Source: Terribacillus saccharophilus
GTDB lineage: Bacteria; Bacillota; Bacilli; Bacillales; Amphibacillaceae
Reading direction: 5' to 3'
Assembly: GCF_002272745.1 (NCBI RefSeq)
Contig: NZ_NPBD01000007.1
Coordinates: 964,597-1,028,596 of the forward strand
DNA length: 64,000 nucleotides
Below, piece by piece: positions 54,874-64,000 of the stretch. The notes below the pieces were generated by a model. That model was given only the letters and a program-made list of their open reading frames with translations. It had not been told where the DNA came from and ran no database searches. A program made the translations under genes and the position numbers. How positions within the stretch are numbered: the stretch's first letter is position 1; each line of letters opens with the position of its first letter.

Positions 54874-56157
54874 ATGACATTGGATATGTATCTTGCACTT
54901 GGGATCTTGGTACTAATGATTGTGATGATCATGTCAGAAAAATTCGCCTTCGGCGCACCACCACTCATAGCTTCCCTTTTGCTAGTAGTGACGGGTCTGG
55001 CTACAGTTCCAGAGGCTTTCGCCGGTTTTGTAAACTCAAGCGTTATCATGGTCGCCGGCTTTATGGTTGTTATGGCAGGACTAATGAAAACGAGCATAAT
55101 TGGTAAGGTTCAGACCTCGATGCTCTCATTAGTGAACAAGGGAGGATACAAGAGTTATGCTCTTTTAATTGTAGTAGTTATGTTTGGTGCCAGTTTAGCG
55201 GGTCCTGGTTCCACTGGATACTATGTACTTATTTTATCTTTAATTTCAACGATTCCTTATAATAAGAAAATGCCTACGTCTAAACTGATAATGCCTTTGG
55301 GATTTGCAACTAACCACCCTTTGATTCCTTTTAATGTAGCACTCTTCTATGGTGTTACTGTCAGCGTACTAGAGACGGCTGGGTTTACTGGCGGGCTTTC
55401 TATGTCTAAGTTTGCTGTCGTAAATTTCATCTTGACCCTTGGTTTTTTGGTATGGGCTTTGGTTGCTTATCGTCTTTTGCCGGATCATCCGATTTCGGAA
55501 GATTCCGGATTTGATGAGGTAGCAGTTTCGTCTGAGATTAATACTATGCCTCCATGGAAAGAATACGCTACTATCGCTGCATTTGTCCTAAGTGTGGCGG
55601 GTATGATGCTTATGAACGTGTTTGGCGAAGCGGCCTATGTAATTCCTGGTCTTGCTGGGGCATTTTTATTGATAATCAATGTACTTGACTTCAAAGAAGT
55701 TCGAGATAATATGGGTGCACCTGTCATCCTGTTGATGGCTGGTGTTATCGGTGTTGCCAATGCTTTGGCTGAGACTGGATTTACAGCTATGGTCGGAGAC
55801 TATGTGGCGAATTCATTGGGCACTAATATCAGTCCTTTCATGCTGATTTTCATCTTCGCGCTTCTAACTAGTACTTGTGCTACGTTTACTGGTTCAAATA
55901 TGGGTTCTGTATATATCTTTGCACCAATCGCTATTGCAACCAGCCTAAGTTTGGGACTTGACCCAACTGCTGCAGCAGTTGCAGTTGTGATATCTGCATG
56001 GAACGGCGGGTACATGCCAGTTGATGGTATGCCGGCTATGATCTTAGGTATGGGTAAATATAAGCTTCCGCAGTTCTGGCTGTTCTCCGTACCTATGTAT
56101 GTGATTCGTATTTTTGCACTTAGTGTTGGTGCTATGATTATGTTCCCTGTAAGTTGA
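54874..56157 (+). CDS. SLC13/DASS-type permease
   Basis: 427 residues, about 11-12 helices of the ion transporter superfamily. Two internally related halves are visible, with GPGSTGYYVLILS and LMPLGFATNHPLIPFN in the first and SAWNGGYMPVDGMPAMILG in the second. Such permeases import carboxylates or sugar acids with Na+ or H+. GAGAGGGG precedes the ATG. It is the only transporter of the island, so it probably brings in the substrate. Confidence 0.85.
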   Translation: MTLDMYLALGILVLMIVMIMSEKFAFGAPPLIASLLLVVTGLATVPEAFAGFVNSSVIMVAGFMVVMAGLMKTSIIGKVQTSMLSLVNKGGYKSYALLIVVVMFGASLAGPGSTGYYVLILSLISTIPYNKKMPTSKLIMPLGFATNHPLIPFNVALFYGVTVSVLETAGFTGGLSMSKFAVVNFILTLGFLVWALVAYRLLPDHPISEDSGFDEVAVSSEINTMPPWKEYATIAAFVLSVAGMMLMNVFGEAAYVIPGLAGAFLLIINVLDFKEVRDNMGAPVILLMAGVIGVANALAETGFTAMVGDYVANSLGTNISPFMLIFIFALLTSTCATFTGSNMGSVYIFAPIAIATSLSLGLDPTAAAVAVVISAWNGGYMPVDGMPAMILGMGKYKLPQFWLFSVPMYVIRIFALSVGAMIMFPVS

Positions 56158-56324
56158 TAAATTAGTAGGGAGTGAGTGGGACGAGATGCAGAAACTGGGG
56201 ATTAACTGACTTCAGATAATCATTTTTATTTAAAACCGACAACGATCTTGTTTTCGGATAGAAATCCTTCGTCCACTAAATAGTCTATCCCGAGGTGAAA
56301 ATAGAATATTGGGAGGAAAAGTGT

Positions 56325-57302
56325 ATGGAACAACCACAACCTAAAGTAAAACCTTTATGTCCACCTGGACGCCCCCCGCGCTACGAAGATGTTCCCTTTG
56401 CAGAGGTAACCCTAGATAATGGAGAGCCATATACGCTGAAGATGGATATCTATCAAGATCTTAATCAGAAAACGCCTGGTCCATGCATCATTTACTACTT
56501 CGGAGGTGGATGGATGTATGGAGAATACAAGCAGGTTACCCAAAAAGCAGTGTATTGCCGGGAGCTTATAAGATTGGTAGAGCAAGGATTTACTATTGTC
56601 TCTCCATCCTATCGCTTATCTAGTCAAGCTGTCTTCCCGGCATGTATCCACGATTGTAAAGGAGTAGTTCGTTTTTTGAAAGCGAATTCAAAAGAATATC
56701 AAATCGATCCCGAACGAATTGGCGTGCTGGGGAACTCTGCTGGTGGTCATCTAGCAGCAATGGTCGCAATGAGTGCAAATTGCGAGGAGCTGGAAGGAGA
56801 GGTCGGCGGTAATAAAGAATATACGAGTGCAGTAAGAGCTGCAACAATTTTATATGCGCCATCCGACTTGGTGGCACTTCTTAGAAGCGACGCAAATGAA
56901 GCAATAAAGAATCTGTCTGGAACAGAAGTCGATCAAGCAGACAAATCTATGGATAATGTTATAACTCAGATTCTTGGATATACTGAACCTGGAAAATCGT
57001 TGTTGGATTTGAATAGATTAATAGAAAGCGGTAATACGTGTGACCCTGATTGGAAGTATGTAGAACTAGCCAAGGCATGCAGTCCGATTACATATGCAAG
57101 TGCCGATAGTCCACCGATAATGATTTTGCACGGGGGCAAAGACCCTCTCGTACCTATTGAGCAAAGCGACAGCCTTTATAAAGCCTTAGTGTCTTCTAAT
57201 GCGGACGCGATGTATGTATCTTCTTCTCAGGCTAATCACGGCCCAACAATGGGAGATGAATCTGATCAAATGGCGTATCAGTTCTTAACAAACAGACTGT
57301 GA
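56325..57302 (+). CDS. Alpha/beta hydrolase, carboxylesterase type
   Basis: 325 residues. Ser138 in GNSAGG, Asp273 in GGKDPLVP and His305 in NHGPT form the triad. The oxyanion motif is YFGGGW instead of HGGGW: the usual His is Phe. A large insertion around residues 150-245 makes the lid. No signal peptide. TGGGAGGAAAAG precedes the ATG. It may release an acyl group or open a lactone in the island pathway. Confidence 0.85.
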   Translation: MEQPQPKVKPLCPPGRPPRYEDVPFAEVTLDNGEPYTLKMDIYQDLNQKTPGPCIIYYFGGGWMYGEYKQVTQKAVYCRELIRLVEQGFTIVSPSYRLSSQAVFPACIHDCKGVVRFLKANSKEYQIDPERIGVLGNSAGGHLAAMVAMSANCEELEGEVGGNKEYTSAVRAATILYAPSDLVALLRSDANEAIKNLSGTEVDQADKSMDNVITQILGYTEPGKSLLDLNRLIESGNTCDPDWKYVELAKACSPITYASADSPPIMILHGGKDPLVPIEQSDSLYKALVSSNADAMYVSSSQANHGPTMGDESDQMAYQFLTNRL

Positions 57303-57340
57303 GAACATTTATACAGCCGAACAAAATCATCTTTGATCAA

Positions 57341-57436
57341 AATAAAAGCCTATAATGAAAGAAGCGCGCACCCCTAACTAATCGGGGTGCGCGCTTCTTT
57401 TATTTTTTCTTCTCGATAGCAATGATGAATGGCGGG
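57341..57436. repeat. Right flanking direct repeat of the island (copy B)
   Basis: Matches 51034-51133. It begins with a decayed copy of the ytpB tail (AAAAGCCTATAATGAAAG versus AAAGCATATAACAAAATGAAAG), then the hairpin with loop TAACTAATC, which is the exact reverse complement of the loop in copy A, then the true 3-prime end of ytqB. Confidence 0.85.
57360..57400 (-). terminator. Terminator of ytqB (right copy)
   Basis: GAAGCGCGCACCCC and GGGGTGCGCGCTTC form a perfect 14-bp stem around nine bases. Confidence 0.88.
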
Positions 57437-57969
57437 GTGTTTTTTTGGTTAAGAAAGCGATACTGCAAGACCGCGTAATGTTTTTGATCATAATCTTTAA
57501 CGTGGGCAAGCAGGCCTTCTTTTTCGATGGCGCCTTCCGGATGACCATGATAAACAACCAACACGATTCTGCCGCCGGGTTTCAGTGCGTGGCGAATTTT
57601 CTCAATTGCAGTAATCGTGCTTTCTGCATTAGTGGTAATAGCTTTATTGCTGCCGGGCAAATAACCTAAATTGAAAATGGCTCCAGCAAGCTTTCCTTCA
57701 TCTTCGGGTGTTATATAATGATCGACACGCTGGTGGCTGTCCAGAATTAAAGTCGTATTCGTTACATCATGCAGGCTCAGGTGCTTGCTTGTCATTTCGA
57801 TGGCTTGCTCCTGTATATCAAATGCAAGCACCTTTCCTTCTTCTCCGACAAAACGGCTGAGTGCGAGTGTATCATTCCCATTGCCGCATGTTGCATCAAT
57901 GACAGTATCTCCTGGCTGAATCACTTGCTCCATCAGTTCGTGTGCATAAGCGATAACGTGTTTTAGCAT
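57400..57969 (-). CDS. ytqB: SAM-dependent methyltransferase YtqB
   Basis: 189 residues. VIDATCGNGNDTLAL is the SAM-binding motif I; FNLGYLPGSNKA is the motif IV region specific to the rRNA-methylase-like YtqB family. It methylates an unknown target, perhaps RNA. The ATG at 57969 has AGAGAGGATT upstream. Its 3-prime end is duplicated at the far side of the island. Confidence 0.88.
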   Translation of the reverse strand: MLKHVIAYAHELMEQVIQPGDTVIDATCGNGNDTLALSRFVGEEGKVLAFDIQEQAIEMTSKHLSLHDVTNTTLILDSHQRVDHYITPEDEGKLAGAIFNLGYLPGSNKAITTNAESTITAIEKIRHALKPGGRIVLVVYHGHPEGAIEKEGLLAHVKDYDQKHYAVLQYRFLNQKNTPPFIIAIEKKK

Positions 57970-58151
57970 TTCTTGAATCCTCTCTCTGACAAATTGTTCT
58001 CTCTTATTTTTACGCTACCTGTGCTTATTTAGCAAATCAAACCTCTCTAATGTAAAGGAAAATTTACAATTAATTTACCAAATAAATGTAGAAACGTGTC
58101 GATATAAGGACCATAGTAGTAGTGTGAAGGAAGAGAAGGGAGTATATCGAC

Positions 58152-59099
58152 ATGTATAAGCGCATCCTAATACCTATTTGCGCCTTGATTCTATGTTATT
58201 TATCTGGGTGTGCTGCAAACCCGGCTGCAGCCAAACTTGATGAAGAAAAGCGTATCGGAATCGTTTTGACAGAAGCGGGACTTGGAGATCAGGAATGGAA
58301 TGATTTGGCAATCGAAGGATTGACGAAAGCGAGAGATCGGCTTGATATCATCTATACATATAAAGAAATTACACCAGAACTAACTTATGAGAAAGCATTA
58401 CAGGAATTAGCCGATGAAGGAATGGATATGATTATCACGTTGGAAGAAGCAGCAGAAGATGCTGTAACCAGCCAGGCGGAGGCAAATCCTGCTATTACAT
58501 ACATAGCTTTTGAGACGGAGTTGGAAGGTGATAATCTATTCGGCTACGCTTTTGATACAGAGCAGGCGGGGTATTTGGCTGGAGTAGCAGCTGCCACCGT
58601 GGCGAAGTCTGGTAAAGCAGGTTTCATTGGAGAGTCATCCAGTACTTACCTTGAAGGTTTCAAACAAGGAATAGCAGCTACATCCAATGATACCGAACTG
58701 CTCGTTGGAGAGGCTTCGCCGGATGATAAAGCGGCGGGAAGCAAAGCAGCGAAGGAGTTAATTGCCGAGGAAGCAAAAATTCTTTTTGCAGAGCCTGGGG
58801 ATGCTGGAAAGGCAGTGCTGGAGCAAGCATCATTAGAGGATGTTTATGCAATCGGTGCTGGCGGTGACCAGAGCTATCTCGCTCCTGATAATGTCGTCAC
58901 GTCGGCTTTGCTGCAAATTGATCATGTCATATTCGATTTTCTGGAACGGGTCTCGAAAGGCGATGAGCTGCCTGGAGACAATATGATTGGCTTGAAGGAG
59001 CAGGCTGTGGCTTTAAGTCCTATCGCTGTTGTCAGTATTACTGACACAGTTGAAGGGAAAGTCCACACAGCGACACAAAAGCTGTTAGAATCGGAGTGA
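58152..59099 (+). CDS. BMP/PnrA-like substrate-binding lipoprotein
   Basis: 315 residues. LSGC lipobox with Cys20, then a BMP (basic membrane protein/PnrA) domain: RIGIVLTEAGLGDQEWND, a QAGYLAGVAAA motif and IGAGGDQSYL. The family binds nucleosides or similar ligands. No ABC ATPase or permease genes follow; the chemoreceptor gene starts 5 bases after the stop. GGAAGAGAAGGGAG precedes the ATG. Confidence 0.88.
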   Translation: MYKRILIPICALILCYLSGCAANPAAAKLDEEKRIGIVLTEAGLGDQEWNDLAIEGLTKARDRLDIIYTYKEITPELTYEKALQELADEGMDMIITLEEAAEDAVTSQAEANPAITYIAFETELEGDNLFGYAFDTEQAGYLAGVAAATVAKSGKAGFIGESSSTYLEGFKQGIAATSNDTELLVGEASPDDKAAGSKAAKELIAEEAKILFAEPGDAGKAVLEQASLEDVYAIGAGGDQSYLAPDNVVTSALLQIDHVIFDFLERVSKGDELPGDNMIGLKEQAVALSPIAVVSITDTVEGKVHTATQKLLESE

Positions 59100-59104
59100 G
59101 CTAA

Positions 59105-60766
59105 ATGAAACTGACACGGAAACTATTCCTGCAAGCAGCAGGGACGAGTGCATTAGCATTGGTGCTCATTGCTTTTATCATTTTCAGTATGATAAGGATC
59201 AATGCTTCGAGTTATGAGCAAGTTCAGCATCTTCTCCAGCTTCAGCAGTTAGACAGCCAGCTGAACAATGCCGGACAGGTACTGAGAAATACGACTACAA
59301 TTCGTACTGATGCTTCAGCGGGGGATTTACGGTCTTATATGGAACAAAGCAACTCAAGCTTCAAACAGCTTTTGCAATCATCAGAGGGACAGTCAGCAGC
59401 ATATCTTGAAGCAGGAAAAGAAAAGTATGATGACTGGCAAGGGGAAGTAACGAGTCTTTTGACCAATGTGAATGAAATGGATGCGCTGCGGTTATCGAGT
59501 CGTATTCAAGGGCTGCTGAATGATATTTATATGGCTAACGCATACAGTACAGCAGCTTATGAGGATGAACAGCTTGCCCTGCAGAATCAAATTACTTTTG
59601 TAATTGTGGTGTCTGTTATTGGGGTGCTGCTGCTCATAATCATTACAAATTATACATCCCGAAGAACTAGTAAATCGATTGCAGATCCTCTATTAGAACT
59701 TGCGTCTAGAACGAACCAAATTGCAGCGGGGGATTTAACGGTAGAGCCGATAGAAAAGACAGGGAGTTTGGAAATCAGTGAGATGAATCAAGCCTTCGGA
59801 CAGATGACGGAGCAGCTGAAGAATTTAATTGGTTCGATTGAGAAGGCAAGTGATGAAGTAGCTGGAATGTCTGCTGAAATTGATAAAGACAATCAGAATC
59901 TGCAGGGACTTCATAAAGAAATCGCTGCTTCAGTTGGTGAAATCACATCTGGTTCACAGCGTATTTCAGCCGATCTGCAGCAAACCGTGACTCTGATAGA
60001 ACAAATGGACAAGCAAGGAAGTGCGAACAGTACGTTTGCTACGGAAACAGTTGCACTTGGCAAGATTGCATCAGAGGCAGCAGTACGCGGCAGGGAAACT
60101 GTACATAATCAGCAGCAGCTCACGGTAAAGAACGGAGAGAGCAGAGATTTAATGGAAGCGTCGCTGCGAGACTTCATCCAATATTCTCAACAGATCGAGC
60201 AAATGGTAGCATCGGTATCTTCTGTTGCTGAACAGACCAATCTGCTTGCGCTAAATGCTGCAATAGAGGCTGCAAGAGCTGGTGAAGCGGGGAAAGGCTT
60301 CGCTGTTGTAGCTGATGAAATCCGAAAGCTTGCGGATGAGTCCAAATCATCTGCGGATGCTATCTATAAGACGGTAGGATCAATTCGGCAGGGCACAATG
60401 AGTTTATCCGAAGCTGTGCAGTTTAGTCATGAGGTTGCCAAAGCAGAAACCGCTTCTATGGAAAGCATGGAAAGCTCGTTTATGGAGATTGAAGAAAAGT
60501 TTCAGTCCATCTCGAATCGCCTGCAGCAAATTCAAAGCGGTAGTGTCCAATCGGAGCGATTGGGCACCGAGGTTCTTGGCAGGGTAGAACAAATTAGCAG
60601 TACCCTCCAAGAAAATACTGCAAAAACAGATGTAGTCCATCATTCCACCAATGAACAGTATGGGGCCTATGAGCAGTTGGCAATGACAGTGAGGCACCTT
60701 GACCGTGTAACACGTGAACTGCAGGGTGCTGTATCGGTGTTCCGGACGGAAGCTGCCGAATCTTGA
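59105..60766 (+). CDS. Methyl-accepting chemotaxis protein
   Basis: 553 residues. TM helices near residues 10-30 and 162-182 enclose a short (about 130-residue) helical sensor domain; a HAMP domain follows and the signalling tip is [20 protein letters not shown] with [18 protein letters not shown]. It likely reports on the ligand-bound lipoprotein encoded just upstream. Its stop overlaps the -35 box of the leuS T-box promoter. Confidence 0.93.
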   Translation: MKLTRKLFLQAAGTSALALVLIAFIIFSMIRINASSYEQVQHLLQLQQLDSQLNNAGQVLRNTTTIRTDASAGDLRSYMEQSNSSFKQLLQSSEGQSAAYLEAGKEKYDDWQGEVTSLLTNVNEMDALRLSSRIQGLLNDIYMANAYSTAAYEDEQLALQNQITFVIVVSVIGVLLLIIITNYTSRRTSKSIADPLLELASRTNQIAAGDLTVEPIEKTGSLEISEMNQAFGQMTEQLKNLIGSIEKASDEVAGMSAEIDKDNQNLQGLHKEIAASVGEITSGSQRISADLQQTVTLIEQMDKQGSANSTFATETVALGKIASEAAVRGRETVHNQQQLTVKNGESRDLMEASLRDFIQYSQQIEQMVASVSSVAEQTNLLALNAAIEAARAGEAGKGFAVVADEIRKLADESKSSADAIYKTVGSIRQGTMSLSEAVQFSHEVAKAETASMESMESSFMEIEEKFQSISNRLQQIQSGSVQSERLGTEVLGRVEQISSTLQENTAKTDVVHHSTNEQYGAYEQLAMTVRHLDRVTRELQGAVSVFRTEAAES

Positions 60767-60791
60767 CAAATGTAGCACAGTTCCGTACACT
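60763..60791 (+). promoter_or_regulatory. Promoter of the leuS T-box transcript
   Basis: TTGACA at 60763-60768, 17 bases, TACACT at 60786-60791. The -35 box overlaps the TGA stop of the chemoreceptor gene. Confidence 0.8.
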
Positions 60792-60807
60792 GGACACAAC
60801 AATACTG

Positions 60808-61042
60808 TGAACGATGAGGAGAAGGAGTAGTAGCAAGCTCTGCTTGGTTTAAGAGAGACGGCATTCTGGTGCAAGCCGTCCCGGCATCTTGTGAACTCGC
60901 CTTCGTAATTGCAAAAGGGAACTACCAGTACTTTTTGCCGTTTTCCGCGTTAAGGAATGTCGAGCGGGCGCATTTGCGCTAAGTTGGGTGGTACCGCGGG
61001 AGAAGTCTCTCGTCCCATTATTGGGATGAGGGGCTTTTTTCT
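60808..61042 (+). ncRNA. Leucine T-box leader of leuS
   Basis: GAACTCGCC at 60894-60902 places a CUC (Leu) specifier codon at 60896-60898. The T-box sequence AGTTGGGTGGTACCGCGG lies at 60982-60999, followed by a terminator (AGTCTCTCGTCCCA / TGGGATGAGGGGCT plus T tract). Uncharged leucine tRNA should pair and open the terminator. Confidence 0.95.
61004..61042 (+). terminator. T-box-controlled terminator before leuS
   Basis: Stem with several G-U pairs around ATTATT, then a T tract; competes with the T-box antiterminator. Confidence 0.85.
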
Positions 61043-61095
61043 TTGCTTCACGGTCAGAATTGTTCAAGTTGAAGAGAGTACAGGAGGCACACGAT

Positions 61096-63510
61096 ATGTC
61101 ATTCAATCACCATGAAATCGAAAAGAAATGGCAAGCTTATTGGGAAGAAAACAAAACGTTCAAAACAGATACTTCCTCTGAAAAAGAAAAGTTTTATGCC
61201 TTGGATATGTTCCCTTATCCATCAGGAGCTGGTCTGCACGTAGGACACCCTGAAGGCTATACAGCTACAGATATTCTGTCTCGTATGAAGCGGATGCAAG
61301 GCTTTGAAGTGCTACATCCAATCGGCTGGGATGCATTCGGATTACCAGCTGAGCAATATGCGCTGGATACAGGGAATGACCCTGAAGAATTCACGAAAAA
61401 GAATATCGCGACTTTCACAAGACAGATCAAAGAACTTGGGTTTTCTTACGATTGGGATCGTGAAGTTAATACAACAGATCCAGAATACTATAAGTGGACA
61501 CAATGGATTTTCCTTCAGTTGTATAAAGAAGGACTTGCTTATGTGGATGAGGTAGCAGTGAACTGGTGTCCTGCTCTTGGTACTGTACTTTCCAATGAAG
61601 AAGTCATCGATGGAAAGAGCGAACGCGGCGGGCATCCGGTTATCCGCAAGCCAATGAAGCAATGGGTGCTTCGTATTACTGCCTATGCAGATCGCCTGCT
61701 GGAAGACTTGGATGAACTTGACTGGCCGGATAGCTTGAAAGAGATGCAGCGTAACTGGATCGGACGCTCGGAAGGTGCGGAAGTAACATTCCGTATAGAA
61801 GACACTGAGGAAAGCTTTGATGTGTTTACAACTCGTCCGGATACTTTGTTTGGTGCTACATTCGCGGTACTGTCTCCAGAGCATCCGCTAGTTGATAAGA
61901 TTACTTCTGCAGCGCAGCAGAAAGCGGTTGAAAGCTACAAACAAGAAGTGGCAGCGAAGAGTGATTTGGAGCGTACAGATCTTGCAAAAGAGAAAACCGG
62001 TGTCTTTACTGGAGCCTATGCAATCAACCCGGTTAATGGCGAAAAAATGCCGATCTGGATCGCTGACTATGTACTTATGAGCTATGGTTCCGGAGCTATC
62101 ATGGCAGTACCTGCACATGATGAACGCGACTATGAATTTGCAAAGACTTTCGATTTGCCAATCAAGGCAGTAATCGAAGGTGCCGATGTAGAAAATGAAG
62201 CTTATACTGGTGAGGGAGCACATATCAATTCTGATTTCCTTAATGGTATGAATAAACAAGAAGCAATTTCTGCAGCAATCACTTGGCTGGAAGAGAACAA
62301 ACAAGGTGCGAAAAAAATCAGCTACCGTCTGCGTGACTGGATTTTCAGCCGTCAGCGCTACTGGGGTGAGCCGATTCCAGTAATCCATTGGGAAGATGGC
62401 ACAATGACAAGTGTGCCAGAGGAAGAGCTTCCGCTTGTTTTGCCGAAAACAGATGAGATTAAGTCATCCGGTACGGGTGAATCTCCGCTTGCTAATATTA
62501 CGGAATGGGTGAATGTCACTGATCCTGAAACAGGCAAGAAAGGGAAACGTGAAACACATACAATGCCGCAATGGGCAGGCAGCTGCTGGTACTTCCTTCG
62601 TTATATCGATCCGAAGAACCCAGAAAAGCTGGCTGATTTTGAAACACTGAAGAAATGGCTGCCGGTTGATGTATATATCGGGGGAGCAGAACATGCTGTT
62701 CTTCACTTGCTGTACGCGCGCTTCTGGCATAAGTTCTTATTTGATATCGGTGCTGTGCCGACTAAGGAACCTTTCCAAAAGTTATATAATCAAGGGATGA
62801 TCCTTGGAGAAAATAATGAAAAAATGAGTAAATCTAAAGGGAACGTGGTAAACCCTGATGATGTTATCGAATCCCATGGTGCAGATACACTTCGTCTATA
62901 CGAAATGTTTATGGGACCATTGGATGCTTCCATCGCTTGGTCTGAAAATGGATTAGATGGTTCCCGTCGATTCCTTGATCGTATATGGCGATTGTTCATC
63001 TCGGAAGCCGGGGGACTTTCAGAGAAAGTACAAGACTCAGAATCAGAAGACCTGCAAAAAACGTATCACGAAACTGTGAAGAAAGTGACAGAGGATTTTG
63101 AAGCTTTGCGCTTCAATACAGGTATCTCTCAATTGATGGTGTTCATTAATGATTGTTACAAAGCTCCTGTCATTCCGCGCGAATTCGCAGAAGGATTTAC
63201 GAAGTTGCTTTCACCGGTGGCGCCGCATCTCGCGGAAGAGCTATGGAGTAAACTTGGTCACGGAGAAACGATTACTTATGCAGCATGGCCTGTCCACGAT
63301 GAGTCTAAGCTTGTAGAACAGGAAATAGAAATTGTATTGCAGGCGATGGGTAAGTTACGTGCAAAAGTTATGGTGCCTCATGATGCTTCTAAAGAAGAGC
63401 TTGAGAAAATCGCATTAGACGACGAACAAATGAAAAGCTGGCTGGAAGGAAAGACTGTCCGTAAAGTAATTGTCGTTCCTGGTAAGCTCGTTAATGTAGT
63501 AGCAAATTAA
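61096..63510 (+). CDS. leuS: Leucyl-tRNA synthetase
   Basis: 804 residues, class [14 protein letters not shown] is the HIGH motif, the CP1 editing domain spans about residues 220-420 ([12 protein letters not shown]), and EKMSKSKGN is the KMSKS loop. AGGAGG precedes the ATG at 61096. Controlled by the T-box upstream. Confidence 0.97.
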   Translation: MSFNHHEIEKKWQAYWEENKTFKTDTSSEKEKFYALDMFPYPSGAGLHVGHPEGYTATDILSRMKRMQGFEVLHPIGWDAFGLPAEQYALDTGNDPEEFTKKNIATFTRQIKELGFSYDWDREVNTTDPEYYKWTQWIFLQLYKEGLAYVDEVAVNWCPALGTVLSNEEVIDGKSERGGHPVIRKPMKQWVLRITAYADRLLEDLDELDWPDSLKEMQRNWIGRSEGAEVTFRIEDTEESFDVFTTRPDTLFGATFAVLSPEHPLVDKITSAAQQKAVESYKQEVAAKSDLERTDLAKEKTGVFTGAYAINPVNGEKMPIWIADYVLMSYGSGAIMAVPAHDERDYEFAKTFDLPIKAVIEGADVENEAYTGEGAHINSDFLNGMNKQEAISAAITWLEENKQGAKKISYRLRDWIFSRQRYWGEPIPVIHWEDGTMTSVPEEELPLVLPKTDEIKSSGTGESPLANITEWVNVTDPETGKKGKRETHTMPQWAGSCWYFLRYIDPKNPEKLADFETLKKWLPVDVYIGGAEHAVLHLLYARFWHKFLFDIGAVPTKEPFQKLYNQGMILGENNEKMSKSKGNVVNPDDVIESHGADTLRLYEMFMGPLDASIAWSENGLDGSRRFLDRIWRLFISEAGGLSEKVQDSESEDLQKTYHETVKKVTEDFEALRFNTGISQLMVFINDCYKAPVIPREFAEGFTKLLSPVAPHLAEELWSKLGHGETITYAAWPVHDESKLVEQEIEIVLQAMGKLRAKVMVPHDASKEELEKIALDDEQMKSWLEGKTVRKVIVVPGKLVNVVAN

Positions 63511-63516
63511 TTGGCG

Positions 63517-63548
63517 AATCCCTTCTGGTTATAGAAGGGATTCTATTT
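63517..63548 (+). terminator. Terminator of leuS
   Basis: AATCCCTTCT and AGAAGGGATT pair around GGTTAT, then CTATTTT. Confidence 0.85.
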
Positions 63549-63568
63549 TAAATAAAGGGGAATTATAA

Positions 63569-63874
63569 ATGCGCAATATACAACCAGAAGAATTGGATGA
63601 ACTAATTGAAGAAGGCACTTCTTCCTATAAAGTAATTGATGTTCGGGAAGATGAAGAAGTTGAACAAGGTATGATTCCAGGTGCGATTCATATCCCGCTT
63701 CAGCAAATACCTGAGAAACTCTCTGAATTATCGACGAATGACACATATGTACTTGTCTGCCGCGGCGGTCATCGAAGCATGAATGCTGCTGCGTTTATGG
63801 AGAACCAAGGCTATGACGTGATCAATATGGATGGCGGTATGCTGGAATGGAAAGGCGAACTCGTCTTTAAATAA
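63569..63874 (+). CDS. ytwF: Single-domain rhodanese (YtwF)
   Basis: 101 residues. The active-site loop is CRGGHRS with Cys64, and VIDVRED and GAIHIPL are typical. It carries persulfide sulfur for thiol or tRNA chemistry. AAGGGG precedes the ATG. Follows leuS as in B. subtilis. Confidence 0.93.
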   Translation: MRNIQPEELDELIEEGTSSYKVIDVREDEEVEQGMIPGAIHIPLQQIPEKLSELSTNDTYVLVCRGGHRSMNAAAFMENQGYDVINMDGGMLEWKGELVFK

Positions 63875-63945
63875 GCTGAAAAGCACTGCGGGGAAGAGTT
63901 TCGACGACTTTCTCGCAGATATTCTATATTTCTTTGATACTAGTA

Positions 63946-63974
63946 TTGACAGTCTCGAAACATGGTGATAGTAT
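63946..63974 (+). promoter_or_regulatory. Strong promoter reading out of the window
   Basis: TTGACA at 63946-63951, 17 bases, TAGTAT at 63969-63974. Its gene lies beyond 64000. Confidence 0.65.
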
Positions 63975-64000
63975 AGAGTTACTGTCGTAAGGCAGTCATT

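Noticed and set aside
51100..57400. Transposon or integrative element
   Set aside because: The repeats are a duplicated native junction, not terminal inverted repeats, and no transposase, integrase or excisionase gene is present.

Overview
The window is chromosomal DNA from a low-to-moderate G+C Bacillota, almost certainly a spore-forming Bacillaceae. The gene order follows the Bacillus subtilis yun/yut/yui/yug/yte/men/ytk/yto/ytp/ytq/ytw neighbourhoods, and spore genes are present (CotF-like, YutH, KapB, YteA-like). A halotolerant relative such as Terribacillus is possible, but the genus cannot be fixed from this window. I see no rRNA, tRNA, CRISPR array, prophage or intact insertion sequence.

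Layout. 0-10 kb: a truncated LytH/YunA-like secreted protein, yutD-yutE-yutF, a CotF-like coat protein, yutG, yutH, the threonine operon hom-thrC-thrB, yutI, yuzD, yuzB, dapF and an IscA-like carrier. 10-16.5 kb: a more variable stretch with a secreted lipase, a GNAT acetyltransferase, two tandem near-identical sugar/inositol transporters with related leaders, and a metallo-beta-lactamase-fold hydrolase. 15.5-30 kb: ferredoxin/flavodoxin-NADP reductase, a type II NADH dehydrogenase behind a Rex-like operator, yuiD, bioY behind a BirA-type operator, deoD, a lone HPr gene, yugF-patB-kapB, yugI, pgi, the potassium channel yugO, a phosphotransferase-fold protein, a thioredoxin-fold protein and an M42 peptidase.

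30-41 kb: an FMN riboswitch with ribU, a candidate structured small RNA (about 30807-30921), a DksA-like protein, and the menaquinone pathway (menI-like and menA on the minus strand, menF-menD-menH-menB-menE-menC on the plus strand). 41-51 kb: lipoproteins, ytkD, pckA, SAM riboswitch-metK, asnB, ytoA and the terpene synthase ytpB. 57-64 kb: ytqB, a PnrA-like lipoprotein paired with a chemoreceptor, a leucine T-box with leuS, and ytwF.

The most unusual part is 51.1-57.4 kb. A five-gene catabolic-looking island sits between ytpB and ytqB: a PdxA-family dehydrogenase, a YhcH/YiaL cupin, a cytoplasmic Asp-box sialidase-fold protein, an SLC13-type permease and an alpha/beta hydrolase. It is bounded by about 100-bp imperfect direct repeats. 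Each repeat carries a ytpB 3-prime tail, a terminator hairpin and a ytqB 3-prime tail, and the hairpin loop is exactly inverted between the copies. No integrase or transposase is visible. I know of no described pathway with this gene set, so it is my main candidate for a new system.

Regulation is unusually legible: FMN riboswitch, SAM-I riboswitch, leucine T-box, BirA box, Rex box and many intrinsic terminators. Start sites were chosen by ribosome-binding-site position and family N-termini. Coordinates of motifs were counted by eye and could be off by a base.
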